Below are positions 13,083 through 25,883 of a DNA stretch of 64,000 nt, one piece after another. Every line of letters begins with the position of its first letter. The first letter of the stretch is position 1. Where the stretch lies: the NCBI GenBank assembly GCA_023055505.1, contig JALIRH010000001.1:96746534-96810533 (forward strand), in the 5' to 3' direction. The position numbers and the translations under genes were made by a program. The notes under the pieces were generated by a model. That model was not told the origin of the DNA and made no database searches. It worked only from the letters and a program-made list of their open reading frames with translations. This DNA comes from Callipepla californica brunnescens. Taxonomy: Eukaryota; Chordata; Aves; Galliformes; Odontophoridae.

Positions 13083-13696
13083 AAAGATGGGTGGGAGGAA
13101 GGTGGCTTTTCTTTTCTTAAAATTTTTGTCTTTGTTCCTCATAGCTCCAAACTATTTTAACTGGTAATAAATCTGTGTTCTCCAAGTCAAGTCCATTTTG
13201 CCCATGGCAATGGCTGGTAAGTGATCTCACTGTCTTTATTCTGACCCATTCCATTCTCTCACCTTGTTCTGATGAGAAGGGAGAAGAAGAAAGCAACTGA
13301 GTGAGTGCATGGCAGCTGGCCAAGATCAGCTCACCACACTATTTTGCTTGAAATCCTTATTTGCTTTCTGTTATCAGGGTTCTGTATTTCTCTAATCAAA
13401 AGATTTATATTGAAATAACATTGAAACTTCTATTCATTTATTTATCTACTTTTGATGGACAATTAATTTTTTGAAAAAACCCCTTCGGGAAGAAGATGAA
13501 CTATATGAAAATCTGAGTCGAGTCCATGGTTTCAGAAAAGAAATAAGGATTACATTTTGCTAATGTCTTAAATGTTATTTTTAGACTTTTAGAACAAATA
13601 TTTGATCTTTCTGAAATCTTTCATTTTGCCTAAAAATTGACCTTCATGTTAAGACAAAGAGATATTTTTTTTCTCTCCAACACCATTGAATATCCC

Positions 13697-13780
13697 ATTT
13701 TATGATAGAGTGGGAAGGGGCTTTAAAAGTGTCTATTTCCAATACCCCTGCCATAAGTAGGGACACCTTCCATTAGATTT
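13697..13780 (-). mobile_element. CR1 LINE 3' tail remnant
   Basis: A reverse-strand CR1 3' UTR. GAGTGGGAAGGGGCTTTAAA is followed by a degraded segment and then ACCCCTGCCATAAGTAGGGA and CACCTTCCATTAGA. These correspond to the family's CCCCTGCCATGGGCAGGGACACCT region. It is truncated to about 85 bp. Confidence 0.8.
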
Positions 13781-14237
13781 CTTGCTTTCTGTCACTCTGT
13801 TGTTCCTCTGGCACACAAAATCTAGGTAGCACAGCAACTATGGAATTTTTCTGACACGTGTTATATAACTGCGAAAGTACACTGTACTCTCCTCAGGCTG
13901 ACACTCTTCGGTCACTCCATGAGGCATTTTGGCCCATGGTGAAACTACAGTAAGAGAGCCATGAACTGCAAGATCTACATGTGACTCTTGAAGAAAACAC
14001 ACAGGGCAAAGTAATCCAAAGATACCATTTTCAGTGGTTGAACACTACTCGACTGCATATATAAATCTCCCCTTTGGGCACTTAGCTACAAACTATGTAC
14101 TGTAGCTCCATGTAAGTGAAATAGAAAGGAACTGAATTCTTCAATATCTGTAATAAAGCTAGTTTTGATACTTGGAATGAAAAATCAGATCAGTCTTGAC
14201 CTAGCACTGAGACATTACATGAGATCTGAGCTCTCAT

Positions 14238-14335
14238 CATAGAATCATAGAATGGAATGGATTGGAAGGGAGCTAAAAGATCATCTAGTTCCAAGTCCCC
14301 TGCCATGGGCAGTGTTGCCACCCACTCTTTGCCCA
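14238..14335 (-). mobile_element. CR1 LINE 3' tail
   Basis: It begins with TCATAGAATCATAGAATGGA, the reverse complement of the reiterated CR1 terminus. ATTGGAAGGGAGCT, GATCATCTAGTTCCAAGTCC and CCTGCCATGGGCAGTG follow. About 100 bp is preserved, and it is less diverged than the two reverse-strand tails upstream. The three may be separate insertions or pieces of one broken copy. Confidence 0.92.
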
Positions 14336-15924
14336 CAGTTCCATTTTGTCTTTAGATCAAAAATTTATTCTTCCTTCTTTCTCTCCTAATGAGGAGGAAT
14401 GCTCTCAATTCATAAATCCCAGACATTCTACAAGGCAGCATGAAGGACTGATTAGGTAAAAAACTAACTTTCAAGCGACTTATGCATTAGATAAATCATA
14501 ATTAAGACATGACAATAAGAATAAAATATTTGAATGCTTCCCGCAGTACTGGAGTATTCAGTGTATTTTTATGTAAAAACACATGCCTTAAGTGAAAAGG
14601 TACATTTGGTACCTATTCCAAAGCAGAAAATGCACAAGAGATGAAAATAGAGGCTGATAAATATTCAGGCTGCATTATATATTGGACTGCATTATATATT
14701 GACAAATGGATAAAAGAGAACTGGCTGTCTTGGGGGTTGGTAATGAGATATGGACTCTCTCGCCTTTAGGTCACCCATGTGATTCTCAGCAAGGTCAGGA
14801 ACAAATGTGGTCTGAATTGGTGATTGCAATCCAGTTCCTTACTGCCAGATGTTCAGATAATAAAAATAACTACAGTGACTGGCATTACACTGCAGCTTTG
14901 TCAGAGAATCCAAATTAGCCTCCTCACTGGCTACTCAAAGGCCATGGAAAAGTGGATACTCCAAAATCCAGGCTGAAGCACATTGTGAGAAAGCTCCCAG
15001 AATGGCTGCTCAGATTATGTCTGTTCTGTGGTTGAATAAATGGTTCCTATTTCTAAAATTATCAGATCAACGATGAATTCATTTCCATTTCAGATTTAAA
15101 ACAAGTTCAAGGCAAACACTGAAAATGAAAGTGAATATGCAGTTAACATATCCCTCCTTTCACTCAGGATTTATTGTTCACACTAAATTAGTAGGTAATG
15201 GAAAACCAGCACCATACCATTCAGTTTATTTCTGTGTTGTAACCTGAATATCTGAAGTTTCTTTCGGTGGACAAATCAGCCCTCTTTATTAGATATGACT
15301 GCATATTCATGATCCTATTGGGATAGATAGATTTTCTATAGTTTGATAATAAAAATATGTGCTAATGGGTCTCCTTGCTCTTGATTCCTTGCATGAAGAA
15401 AGAGTGGGCATTAATTACCCACAGGTAGAGTAAAAACTATAAAGGTAAAAGCCTTTCCCATGCAATATACCACTCAAATGTAATAATTCCTGTGATGCTT
15501 ATTTTAGTAAATGAATCAGTCACACTGAGCCAAGGAAGGGAGCCATCTATTACCGTGCTATAAATGTTAAAGACCCTATTTAGAGCCTTTATCTCTAGAA
15601 GAAACAAAGCAATTTTCACTGATATTTGTATGACATCAATAATAGTATCTCACTATGTAGTGAATAGACATTACAGTTGCAGTTTGCCCAATTCTTTTTC
15701 ACTGGTCATCAGGGAAATTCATGTAAAACAACCAAAAAAACATAGATCTGTTTGCATCATATTAATAAGAGGAGAAAGCAAGGTAGCTGCCAATTGGCAG
15801 CAGAGTATGTTTTGGTGGTTTGATAAGGATACTAAAGAGTTTATGATGTGACAGATGTTTCACTACACTATTGTGAAATGAATAGATTATGAGAAGTAAT
15901 TAGATGTACATTGGAATCAATGCT
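14336..15924. other. Unique non-coding sequence with one 17-bp tandem duplication
   Basis: A 17-bp unit (CTGCATTATATATTGGA, then CTGCATTATATATTGAC) is duplicated head to tail at 14670-14703. The 95-codon open frame at 15564-15851 on the plus strand has no recognisable features. No gene is supported. Confidence 0.6.
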
Positions 15925-16045
15925 GTTATCATCGAGGCCTTCGGGCGATGCAATAGATGAGAGTCATGGCAGCAGGTGGTCCAATGGCTCGGAGACAGGA
16001 AGACACACCGCAGGAGACTGAGTGACAGGTTTCACAGATCCAGGG
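15925..16045. other. CpG-bearing GC-richer patch of unknown origin
   Basis: Five CpG dinucleotides occur in under 80 bp (ATCGAG, TTCGGG, GGCGAT, CTCGGA, ACCGCA), in a region otherwise nearly CpG-free. There is no ORF and no family match that I recognise. It could be a recent insertion such as a solo LTR piece, or a regulatory patch. TATAAATAATAA lies about 50 bp beyond its 3' side. Confidence 0.4.
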
Positions 16046-16151
16046 GGTGAGAGATCTGAGCTATTGCCTGCATTTGTAATCTTTACTCATGTATAAATAA
16101 TAACAACTACACTATTGACTTCATATGCTATGTCATAGCCTCTGCTACCCC

Positions 16152-16153
<2 letters not shown>

Positions 16154-16195
<42 letters not shown>
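16154..16195 (+). repeat. (AC)n microsatellite
   Basis: About 21 uninterrupted AC units. It is likely polymorphic in length. Confidence 0.97.
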
Positions 16196-16196
<1 letters not shown>

Positions 16197-16367
16197 GTTC
16201 TGGAACTGTTTGACTCAGTGAAAGCTATTCTTTCGTTTTCAGGTGAAAAAATATGCATTCATCCCTTAGATGCTAGCACCAGCTCAAAGTCTTTTTATTA
16301 AAAGGCTTAAATAAGAAATCTGACATCAGCTTTGAATACACTGCAGTACACTGAACATATTGTGTTT

Positions 16368-17541
16368 TAGTGTGGAAAAGTCGGGAAAGGCAACAGATGT
16401 CATTTTCCTGGACTTCTGCAAAGCCTTTGACATGGTCCCTCACCACATCCTTTCCTCTGAATTAGAGAGGTATGTTTTTGAAGGATGGACTTTTTGATGG
16501 ATTAAGAACTGGTTGTCTGGTCACTGCCAAAGGATTGTGGTTAACAGTTATATGTCTGGGTGGAGGCCAGCCATGAGTGGTGTCCCCCAAGGGTCAGTCT
16601 TGGGACTGATGCTCTTCAACATCTTCATCAGTGACATAGACAATAGAATCAAGTACACCCTCAGCAAGTTTGTGGATGACAAGCTAAGTGGTACAATCAA
16701 AATACTGGAAGGAATAGAAGCCATTCAGAGGAATCTGGACAGGCTGGAGAAGTGGGCCCACGTAATGAGGTTCAACAAGGCCAAGTGTGAGGTGTTGCAC
16801 TTGGGCCAAGGCAATCCAAGATATATATATAAACTGGGTGAAGAAATCCTGGAGAGCATTTCTTAGGAGAAAGACTTGGGGGTCCTGGTGGACAAGAAGC
16901 TGAACATGAGTCATCAGTGCACATTTGCAGCCCAGAGGGCCAACTATACCCTGGGCTGCATTAAAAAAGGGGTTGCCAGCAGGGAGAGGGAGGGGATTGT
17001 CCCCCTCTAATCAATTCTTGTGCAACCCCACCTGGAGTACTGCACCCAGGCCTGGTGCCCCCAGCATAAGAAAGACACAGAACTCTTTGAAAGAGTCCAG
17101 AGAAGGGCCACTAAAATGATCAGAGGCCTATGAAGAAAGGTTGAGGGAACTGGGCTTGTTTAGTTTGGAGAAGGCTCTGGGGAGATCTTATTGTGGTCTT
17201 CCAGTACTTTAAGAGAGTATAACCAGGAGGGAGAATGACTGTTTACATGGGATGATAGTGATAGGACAAGGGAGAATGATTTTAAACTAAGACAGGGGAG
17301 ATTTAGGTTAGATGTTAGGAGGAATTTTTTGACTCCAAGGGTGATGACAGACCAGAACAGGTTGCCCAGAGAGGTTGTGGATGCCTCATTGCTGAAGGCA
17401 TTTAAAGCAAGGCTGGATGTGGCTCTGGGCAGCCTGGCATAATGGTTGGAGATCCTGCCCATGGCAGGAGGGTTGAAACTAGATGAACTTTGAGGTCCTC
17501 TTCTACCCAGGCCATTCTATGATCCATTCTATGATTCTACG
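16368..17541 (+). mobile_element. CR1 LINE with reverse transcriptase remnant
   Basis: The longest element in the window, about 1.17 kb of sense CR1 running from inside the reverse transcriptase domain to the 3' terminus (CCATTCTATGATTCTAC). Translated landmarks in order are [14 protein letters not shown] (RT palm), [20 protein letters not shown] (thumb-side motif of LINE RTs), [10 protein letters not shown] at the catalytic position, and [18 protein letters not shown]. The usual FADDTKLSG core reads FVDDKLSG, so one residue is changed and a codon is lost. A stop follows ESIS at 16864. Further frame breaks lie upstream (a stop near 16495) and downstream. The 3' UTR shows GTTGCCCAGAGAGGTTGTGG and CATGGCAGGAGGGTTG. 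It is dead as a coding element. Confidence 0.96.
16513..16866 (+). pseudogene. CR1 reverse transcriptase fragment (open segment)
   Basis: An uninterrupted 117-codon segment of the CR1 ORF2 reverse transcriptase, inside the element described for 16368-17541. It would begin in the palm, after WLSGHC. It carries the GVPQGSVLG motif at about residues 24-32, the FVDD version of the metal-binding F/YADD motif at about 53-56, and the [13 protein letters not shown] segment at about 86-98. It has neither the endonuclease nor the rest of the polymerase, so it cannot act alone. In intact elements this enzyme primes reverse transcription at nicked chromosomal DNA. The annotated start is only the first in-frame ATG and is not a genuine initiation site. 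Confidence 0.85.
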
Positions 17542-18316
17542 AAATATGTCTGCATGTTTCACACAGGACTTAGTGGAAACCATGGAACAATATGTAGTGT
17601 TATTATTATTCTGCTTTTCTTCAAGGTATTCCCTATTTTACTTCTTGTTCAGAAGGTCCAAAACTCAAGGAAATATCACTGTTGTGTCTAAATTTACTTT
17701 GCAAAGGAATTAGCAAATTGAGTCATCAAGACAGATACATGAAAACTGCCAAGTTTGTGAAGATTTAGGTCCCGATCAAGAGACTTCAGTTGTTCCCTTT
17801 GCCCAATACTTTGACCTGGAATTTCTGGGCTTTCCATCGAATGAGGTGATGAATAGCAACAGCAGAAACCTAAAGTAAGTGCTTTACCACTCAGCTTCTG
17901 ACTCTGTGAGTAAATTTTAATAACAGGAGACAGCTCTGGAAAGCTCTTTGGTGCTTGACAGTTCCCATGTGCAAGTGTCTGCTGAACAATCTTTTATTTT
18001 ATTGTTGAGGGGAGTGATAGTGGGATAAAAGGTAATATTGAAACATATTGAAACGTTAACATATTTATTTAAATATTTTGAGTGTAAATATAAAAATATT
18101 TCTTTGAGGTATTTGAATATCAACAGGAATGCACAAACTTATATATGTGATGTGTATTTGGGTACATCATTTGTTCAGTACAAACACATAACATGGACCA
18201 ATGTCCATACAGTTTTAAGGAGTGAAAAGAAGTGAATACAATTTTTACTATTTATCCACTAGAGCAATGGGGCCTATATAATGGGGCTTGTTAAAAAAGG
18301 ATGTAGGGCAAGAAAG
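17542..18316. other. Unique non-coding sequence
   Basis: No gene recognised. ATATTGAAAC is duplicated in tandem near 18036-18056. AT content is high. Confidence 0.55.
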
Positions 18317-18324
18317 CACACACA

Positions 18325-18362
<38 letters not shown>
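18317..18362 (+). repeat. (AC)n microsatellite with one interruption
   Basis: CA units with a single CAGACA interruption near the start, about 23 units in all. On the opposite strand it reads as TG repeats, which produce a spurious valine-cysteine open frame. Confidence 0.97.
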
Positions 18363-18365
<3 letters not shown>

Positions 18366-20138
18366 GGAAAGCAAAACAACAACCATGTTGATTTAATATT
18401 GCAATCTATGGAAACTTGGCTTATAAGAAACAGAATCACATAGTCTCTAAGATTATTTAATTAACTGTCCCTACAGTGATGTTTATCTTTAGATGGATTG
18501 GTCCAAGGGAAAACATAGAGGTTGGGACATTGTAGAAATGCAAGACAACCCTCTGAGATCAGAAGCATATGTTTTCCCTGTGTGGAACAGTATACAAACA
18601 ATTATCCACTTATCAACAAATATCTCCTATTACTCCTGCCTTCCTACATCATATAGAGTTACACCAATCCACCACTATAGAACTGAAGAAGCTGTCAAAC
18701 CTCTTGAACCAACTTCCAGTTAAGTGACATCTCAGTGGGACAAGTGGTATCAAGGAACAAGCTGGAAATCAAGTAGAGCTTATTCAGAGTGATGGGACTG
18801 CAAATCCAAACTCCCTACTGAAAGTCTTGGCTATTGCATGTACATTTACCTGCCAGAACAGGTTACTAATTTAAATTATGAGGCCTCAAGAAACTTGCAT
18901 GTTGGGGCAGCCATTCTGTATCAAAAGAGGTGAGGAAACCTATTGCTTGGTTGATTGAAACTGACTGAGGTTCAATTTTCTGTACTGATAGCCTCCTTTT
19001 TAATTCTTCTGTTCCCCCTTTCCAAATTACTTTCACTCTCGGATACTCTGAAAAAAAAAAAAAATATGACATTTTTGCCACTAATACTTGTGCTTTTGTT
19101 GTCCTGACTTCTTCCCTGAGTGGGACGGAAACAGTACCACTAACACTACTGGTATACTTAACTGCCTGCTTCAGAACTGAACTGGTAACACGAATTCCAA
19201 AATATCAACTGTCTTTTGGGAGTTTGCTCAGAATGCACTTGGTAACCATGACCAAACCAGCTCTTGGTGAAATAAATTGCAAATATTAAACACATTAAAA
19301 ATAAATGTGTGTCTTCTTTAAATTATACAGCAATATACAGTGCACAATAGAGTTCCCAGAAAGGGAAATGCTTTATTCCTCTAATTATGAATTCCAAGAC
19401 CCTTCTTATTAGTTTTAGAACAGACAGATGTTCCAATTTTTCGGACTTCAAAGTATCTTGAGTACTACCAGACACTCAGCTTCTACCAGACATCCCAGCA
19501 AGGCCACCTGGAGGGAAGTTCTACTAATCACATTTCGTGGGTCAGTGCAGTGCCCTGAGAGGAGGACATTCTGAGTGCAGCTCTCTCCCTCTCCAGGCAG
19601 GAACTAAATCATTGTGGGGCACTGTCTTCACTGTATTGATATTTAAGACTTATAAAAAGGAACAAGCTAACATTTGTCCCTGGAACTCTTTAGTGCCAAT
19701 GAGGAGCCCAGGAAGACTGAAGATGAATAGCCCCTCCCAGTTTCTTTGCCTGCTAACCTGCTCTTCTTAAATCAGAATTAATTCTATCGCAGCCACAGGT
19801 AGTAACACTAAAAAGGAAAAGTTTCCCAGTAAGACCTCTTGCTTATGAGTCAATCCTGTGATATCCTTCCTCTAACCTTCCTATTACTTTCTCCTAGTAT
19901 CTCTTGTTTACTATGCCTGTATCTCTTAGCTCACATTTCCTTATTTCTTTTTCCTCTTTGCTTCTGGAGCCCACCAACAGGTCACTACATGCTTAAATTC
20001 TTATCATGTCCATGAACATATAAAGCAATAAAAAAATCAGTGATCACAAAGAAGAAGCTCCGGAGAAGAATTGGCTAATATGAAAGTATTGTGTCTCAGT
20101 AACTGAAATAGCACAAGAGCAAACCTTATGTTCCCGAT
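18363..20138. other. Unique non-coding sequence
   Basis: No gene or transposon recognised. Short open frames at 18493-18723 and 19537-19770 lack any domain signature. Confidence 0.55.
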
Positions 20139-20218
20139 GTCTCACTTTCCATCTGTCTTCAACTCTGTCCATCTGTCCTAAACTTTGTCTCACTTTCCGT
20201 CTATCTTAAACTTTGTCC
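20139..20218 (+). repeat. Imperfect tandem repeat, 48-bp period
   Basis: GTCTCACTTTCC at 20139 recurs at 20187. The text that follows each copy is near-identical (CATCTGTCTTCAACTCTGTCC against CGTCTATCTTAAACTTTGTCC, split here for reading). Within the first unit the half-unit ATCTGTC-TAAACT is itself repeated. About 1.7 copies are present. Confidence 0.8.
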
Positions 20219-22979
20219 CTAATTAAAAGGGACTAAAGCTCATTTTCAGAGAGCTCTGTCTCATATACGTGCTAGAAAGTGCTCACATACACACAAACTT
20301 ATATGGACAGTGCAGATGATTGTCACAGAGGAATGATAAGGGTTATGATTTGAGGAACACTTCTACCTTAACTTGCAAATAATTTGGGAAACGACCTTTG
20401 TTATCCTACAATTTTTGATTACTGTTTAGCTAAAAAGGCTGTTAGAAAAAAAAGACAAAAGATAATAGGAGTCATAAATAATAACAGTCTTGTGACAGTA
20501 AGTCTCTTATGGTTAGAGTTCAAAGGCTCTTCTACTGAAAAAAATGATGTTGAAATATCCACCATTTGCTAAACTTCCTGACAAAGCTCATGCCTAGAGG
20601 AAAAAATCAGTTGAGAGAGACTTTGAGGTTAATTACACAAGCAAGTTGCTGTGTAATAATAATTAATACATACTTAGCAATTGCTGTAGGTTTCACTGCA
20701 ATCCTAGATTTCTATCATATGTGAGGCTTTTTGTCCTGTCACAGTTCCTTTGTTTTTCATACTGGCATTCTATATACTCTTTCAAGAACTGCTTCACAGG
20801 CTCCTTTTGCTAGAATACATATATTTACTTCAAGGAAGTGATGTCACACAAATGCCAGGGAAAGTATTGTGACTATTATACATCTCTACTTCTCATATTC
20901 TAAGCCTTTCTTTAAAAATCCGTACTCTATTCGTTGCATGATTGTTTCCAGTCATAAAGAGGTATGCAAGCATCTATATTCAAACATGATTTTGTGGATC
21001 TGATATGCATGGCCAAATATAAACAAATGGCTTTAATTTCTCCAATCTTTTATCTGCTATCAGTTTAATGGCTAAATCTATTTTCAGGGCAAAACTGAAA
21101 GAGTATAACATAGTATTCAAAACACTCTGGGGGAGACTGACACTGACAGTGCAAGACTACTATCACTATGATGCTAGCACTGAACATAACCATCACAGAA
21201 CAGCTGTGATCACTGGTATTTCCATGGATAAATTTTCATATGCAGCTTCACTTTCCCTTTCTCCCTGTCAAATAAAAAGATGTGATGAAGAAAGTAATCT
21301 ATTTCCATAAAACCTGTAGTACTCGACATGAAAATAAGACAGGATTGTAAGAATACTCATCTGAAGTGTAAGATGTAGGAAGTGCTAAATGAGTATGTGC
21401 TGTGTCTAACACTGATAAAATGCATGTCTCTGTTTCACCACACTTTTTACTAAATAGATTTTCTGATATAAACAACTCAAATAGCAAAGGTAGGAGCAGT
21501 ATAAATGGCATTATTTCGTTCTGCTCTGAAACTGTCTAATGAAAACAACTTCATAGTTTTGCTGGAGAATTTACATGCAACTGCCCAGTAATTCCATCTA
21601 CTCTTGCATGCCAGCATGTTTTCTTTTCTTTGCATAGCTGATCTGACCTGTTCTTTTGTACTACTGAATATGAACCAAAAAAAAAAAAAAAAGATCTACA
21701 CATATTTTTTCAGTTTGATTATTGAGAAGTGTCAGGAAGCCAACAATGTTGAAAGATTCCTTGTGGTCTAACACAACTTTGTAATACATAGAGTGTACTT
21801 GCTCAAATAATTGTCTTACTATGTCAAAATACACACCCGACTCACTTAAGTTACAAGCTTGCCTAAAGGAAGTAACAGCCAGAAACAGGAATATTTTAGA
21901 CTTATGAAAACAACAAACAAATGTTGTCTTCTATGAAAACCCTAAACCTTTGGGTTGGCATTCCTTTGTTTGCTGAAACAGAAAGAACATTGCTGGTAAC
22001 ACTTGATTTACTTTAGTAGAACTTTTTCTGCTTCTCTATTCTCTGCTAGTAATAAGTAGTAGTAAGATGCTACTTCTACGTATAAGAGGAAAGATGCAAT
22101 GACACGGAATATGCTGTCCTTTATTTGTTGGACTGTTTTTCCTACAATTGCAGAAAAAATTTCTTACCAGTTTTTAATTCCAAGGAAAACATCTTGGTCT
22201 CCACATTCCTTAATAAAAATGTTTGAGTACAACTAGATTATAAAACTAAATTAGTCATGGGAATTTTAAAGGAATCTGAACACTATTTGACTTAAATGAA
22301 TGTGCTGCAGAACAAGATGCGTGGAAGGCGTGTTGCAACTAGATAATACTGCAACTACAAAAAAAGCTTTTGTACAGAGAGTCTGGTCAATGCCAGAACT
22401 TATCTTGCTCTCTACTAATAGCTCGGGTCAAATATAGAAAGTAACAAATCCTTCTGTTTTCCTATTTCTGAAATAACTGAAACCATATCTAAATATTGTC
22501 TGTAGAACCACATCACAAATTAATCTGTTTAAGACTGTAGTATATCCTCTGAAATTAATGAAATCAAAACAGTGTAAATGAAAGTAGGGTAAAACCATAT
22601 ACCAAGCATTAAATTCAGTGAGGGCACAAAGACATATCCTGAACAATTAGAAACATCTACTTCATGATAACGAATAATATTTCAGAATGCCCTCAACTCT
22701 CTGCTGGCACTCTTTTCTTCCGTTCACAACAACAAAGCTAGACGCCTTGTCAGGATCTTTTAAGCACACACAGCAATTTCTTACTTGCTTTTAATGTTAG
22801 AACTGATAATAGATGTTATGGTCAAAAAGTATAAACAATCCATAAGATACGCTAATCAAGGTAAGAGTCATATGTACAAAACAAATGGAATCTTCCTCAC
22901 CTTTGGCTTGTGAAAACAAAAAGAAAGGGATTTCAGAAGCATTGTCTTTAATCCAATTTACTTTGGATTTAATCTCCAA
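20219..22979. other. Unique AT-rich non-coding sequence
   Basis: No gene recognised. A run of 17 A residues lies near 21677-21693. Open frames at 21068-21310 (plus) and 21299-21511 (minus) have no family features. Confidence 0.55.
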
Positions 22980-23540
22980 AACAAGGCTGGTCTGCTAATT
23001 CCCAATTATAATGGCACATGTAATCAGAGCCCTCATTAACAAAGACTTACTATATTGTCTATTAGGAATGAAAATCTGAAATGCAAATTCAGCAAATCAA
23101 AACGTTAAATGAGCTCTACCCAAGATGCTTAGAGCTCCTGCCAGGGCAGCGCATGCTGGCCAACACCTGCCCTGAATTCTCCCTCCAGCTGAATGTTTCA
23201 TTCTGTTCCAGTCTTTGCCTCCTAATTGACCTGCTTATGATCTCTGCTACAATTAACATATGCTTATTAGTAATGGCTGGTTAAAGATTTCAAACTGCCG
23301 CAGTTTACAAAGTCTAATAGAGATGGCACACCACAGGAAAGATGAGACCACTATTTCCCTCATCAGCAATGTCTTAGTGGTTTGGTTTCATGTGATTCAA
23401 ATGAGATAATTTTTCACATCATCTGATGTCTGAAAATCCATTCTAATTGAAACTGGAAATCTGCACACAGAGTGGCTTAAGGCTCCTGATGCACTAAATG
23501 AAAATCAGTTAGTGAATATGATTTTTTTCCCCTTTAACCA
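22980..23540. promoter_or_regulatory. Candidate conserved non-coding element
   Basis: A repeat-free block with clustered factor-site-like words: CCCAATTATAATGG, CCTCATTAACAAAG, CCTAATTGACC, ACAATTAACATATGC, TTCTAATTGAAAC. It has a GC-richer core (CAGGGCAGCGCATGC). This resembles vertebrate enhancer blocks, but conservation cannot be tested here. Confidence 0.35.
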
Positions 23541-25883
23541 CATGCTTAGCTGCCATGGGAAAAAAGATTTTCTTTTAAAAAGGGTAGGAAAGGGGGGCAG
23601 TAGGGAAAGAAAGAAGGAGAGAGGAAAAAAAAAAAGCTGCTTTAAATGATAAAAAAAATAAAATGAGATATTATATCAAATTCCATAGTCCATCTCTTTA
23701 ACTGTTAATGAAGGTTTACAAATGAATTTATGAGCAGAATGGTTGTGGGGATTTTACACTGTGGCAACAGAATCATAATTCTGACAGTACCAAAATACTG
23801 ATTATTACTTTTGCTCATGCCTCTTATCCAGGAAAACAGTCTTAATAAAAAATTCACTCCCTACCCTCCCCCACAAATAACAGCACTTAAATATGCGAGT
23901 GTACTCTTATATGACAACCACTGAAAAAAAAAAAAACAAAAAAACAACTCTAATTAATGTTAGTTAATCACATCAGTTACAATTCTTTATATGAAAAAAA
24001 TAATAATAATATTACTGTTGACTTGGCAAGACATCCTACTTTCATTAAATTTTCCTGTCTTGAATGTTTTCCTATATTACTATCTCCAGCCTGCAGGAGC
24101 AACTGGGCAACAAATAGATCTCCACCTGGTTTCCTTCCAGGTTCATTAGCAATGCACTAGTACAGCAATTATGTCTAATTTTTCTCTGCTAGCTGCATTA
24201 TTATTATTTATCTTTTTTTTTTTTTTTTGCCCACTCTATTTATTCCTTCTAATTTTCTTCCTTGATTTCACTTTATCATAGTGCACTCTTAATGAGAGGA
24301 TTGGGTATTTTGTAGTCTTTCCTAGCATTGTCTTTGCTTATATAAACCACTTACTCCCCTCTTTGAAGTCTCACACTAACAAAATTCCAGGAAACTGAGA
24401 AGGGGGAAAGCCACTATTTGGGTCTTATATTGCTCCTATGACCCCAGCAATTTCCTCTTCTTGTAGACAATCACAGCTAACATTTTTTTGGGGAGACTTC
24501 AGTTCTAGTCCCAGATAAATTCAGTGGCAATTTTATCTTTATTTCCTGAATGACATTTCTCAAAAACTAATGCTTTATGCTTCATTAAAAAAACATGCTC
24601 TCGACAATATATTCTTAAACTCAGAACGCAGGATTGTGCTGTTGGTATAATCCACACATGCTTTGCAAAGGCATAACAAGACACTCACTGCTCCCCAAAG
24701 GTTACAGTTTAAGTCAGACAAATACAATAGGAAGAAAAGATTAGGTTCAAGCAAAGGGGAGGAGAACACCAGAGAGCAAATTTATGCTCAGCTGTATGCT
24801 GGACTGGATACTGATGTTTATGAAAGGATCTAAAGGAGGTGGAGGATATATAGCTCAATAACTAAGGAAAAAAAAAGAGACATTAGTACAAGATATGGGA
24901 AAAAAATATACATTAGAAAAGAAAATAAATAAACAAAGGAGTCTCCTAAAGTTTGCAGAAACAATTTTAAGCTTCATGATTTATGGATATTTTTTGAAGA
25001 GTGATGTTCCAATTGACTTTTCATCCTTTACTCTGAAGCTGGTGAAAAATGGTTTGCCACAGATCTTTTGATGTCATCAAAGTGAATGGAGTTATAGTAA
25101 CAAAAATGTGATAGGTTCCACAAGAAAAAAATGGTTCTGTGGCTCTCAGCTTCCTGGCCATTATAATCATATTTGCACTCTTTTAATAATGCAAAGCTGA
25201 TTCAGACTTTTAGGACTAAATAACAGAATTGGCCAAAATCACCTGCAGTGCTCCAAAAACTTTTGCTGCACTTCTTGCATCTGGATATTAACTTAACAGG
25301 ACGTAGCATTAATCCTGCTCACATAAGAGCTACCTTTTCACATTTCACCATAATAAAACCAAGGGTGGGATTTAATTTTCTGAAAATTAGCAAAGACAGG
25401 GCTCTTACTTATACGTATCAGGTTCTGATTGACAGACAGAAAGGCACAGGCAGATTGTGATTCATCTCATCCCAAGATATTTGTTAAAGACGGTTAGTTT
25501 TGTGTTTTATATCACTAATGATTGTACAGGAAGGCTCACTGTTGACTTCAAACCACACACAATTTCAAATGCCTCCTGTAAATGCAAGTTACTATATCCC
25601 CATAAGTGAAACAGGTTGAATTAGGAGTAAAAAAAAGGTACAGGGTCCAGAAAGTTTCTCACTGCTGTTCCTACTGTCATTCGGCGTAGTACCACAGCTC
25701 TAAAATAGTTTGTTAGAACAGCTTTCTACTATTTAATCTAAGATTGCATGACAGGTAGTTAAAAATCAGTAATATCCTCAGATTCAATTTAAAAGACTCT
25801 CTAAGTGCTCAGCAGTACCTTTTGTGGGCATACCATTGTGGGTTTTTTTTAAACAACCCATTTGAATTGGCATTCCTAAACTC
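23541..25883. other. Unique sequence with purine and poly-T tracts
   Basis: A mostly purine stretch (AAAGGGTAGGAAAGGGGGGC onward) occupies about 23577-23635. Seventeen T residues lie at 24213-24229. No gene is recognised. Confidence 0.6.

Noticed and set aside
18248..18439. Minus-strand frame with a Val-Cys repeat
   Set aside because: Translation of the (TG)n complement of the AC microsatellite.
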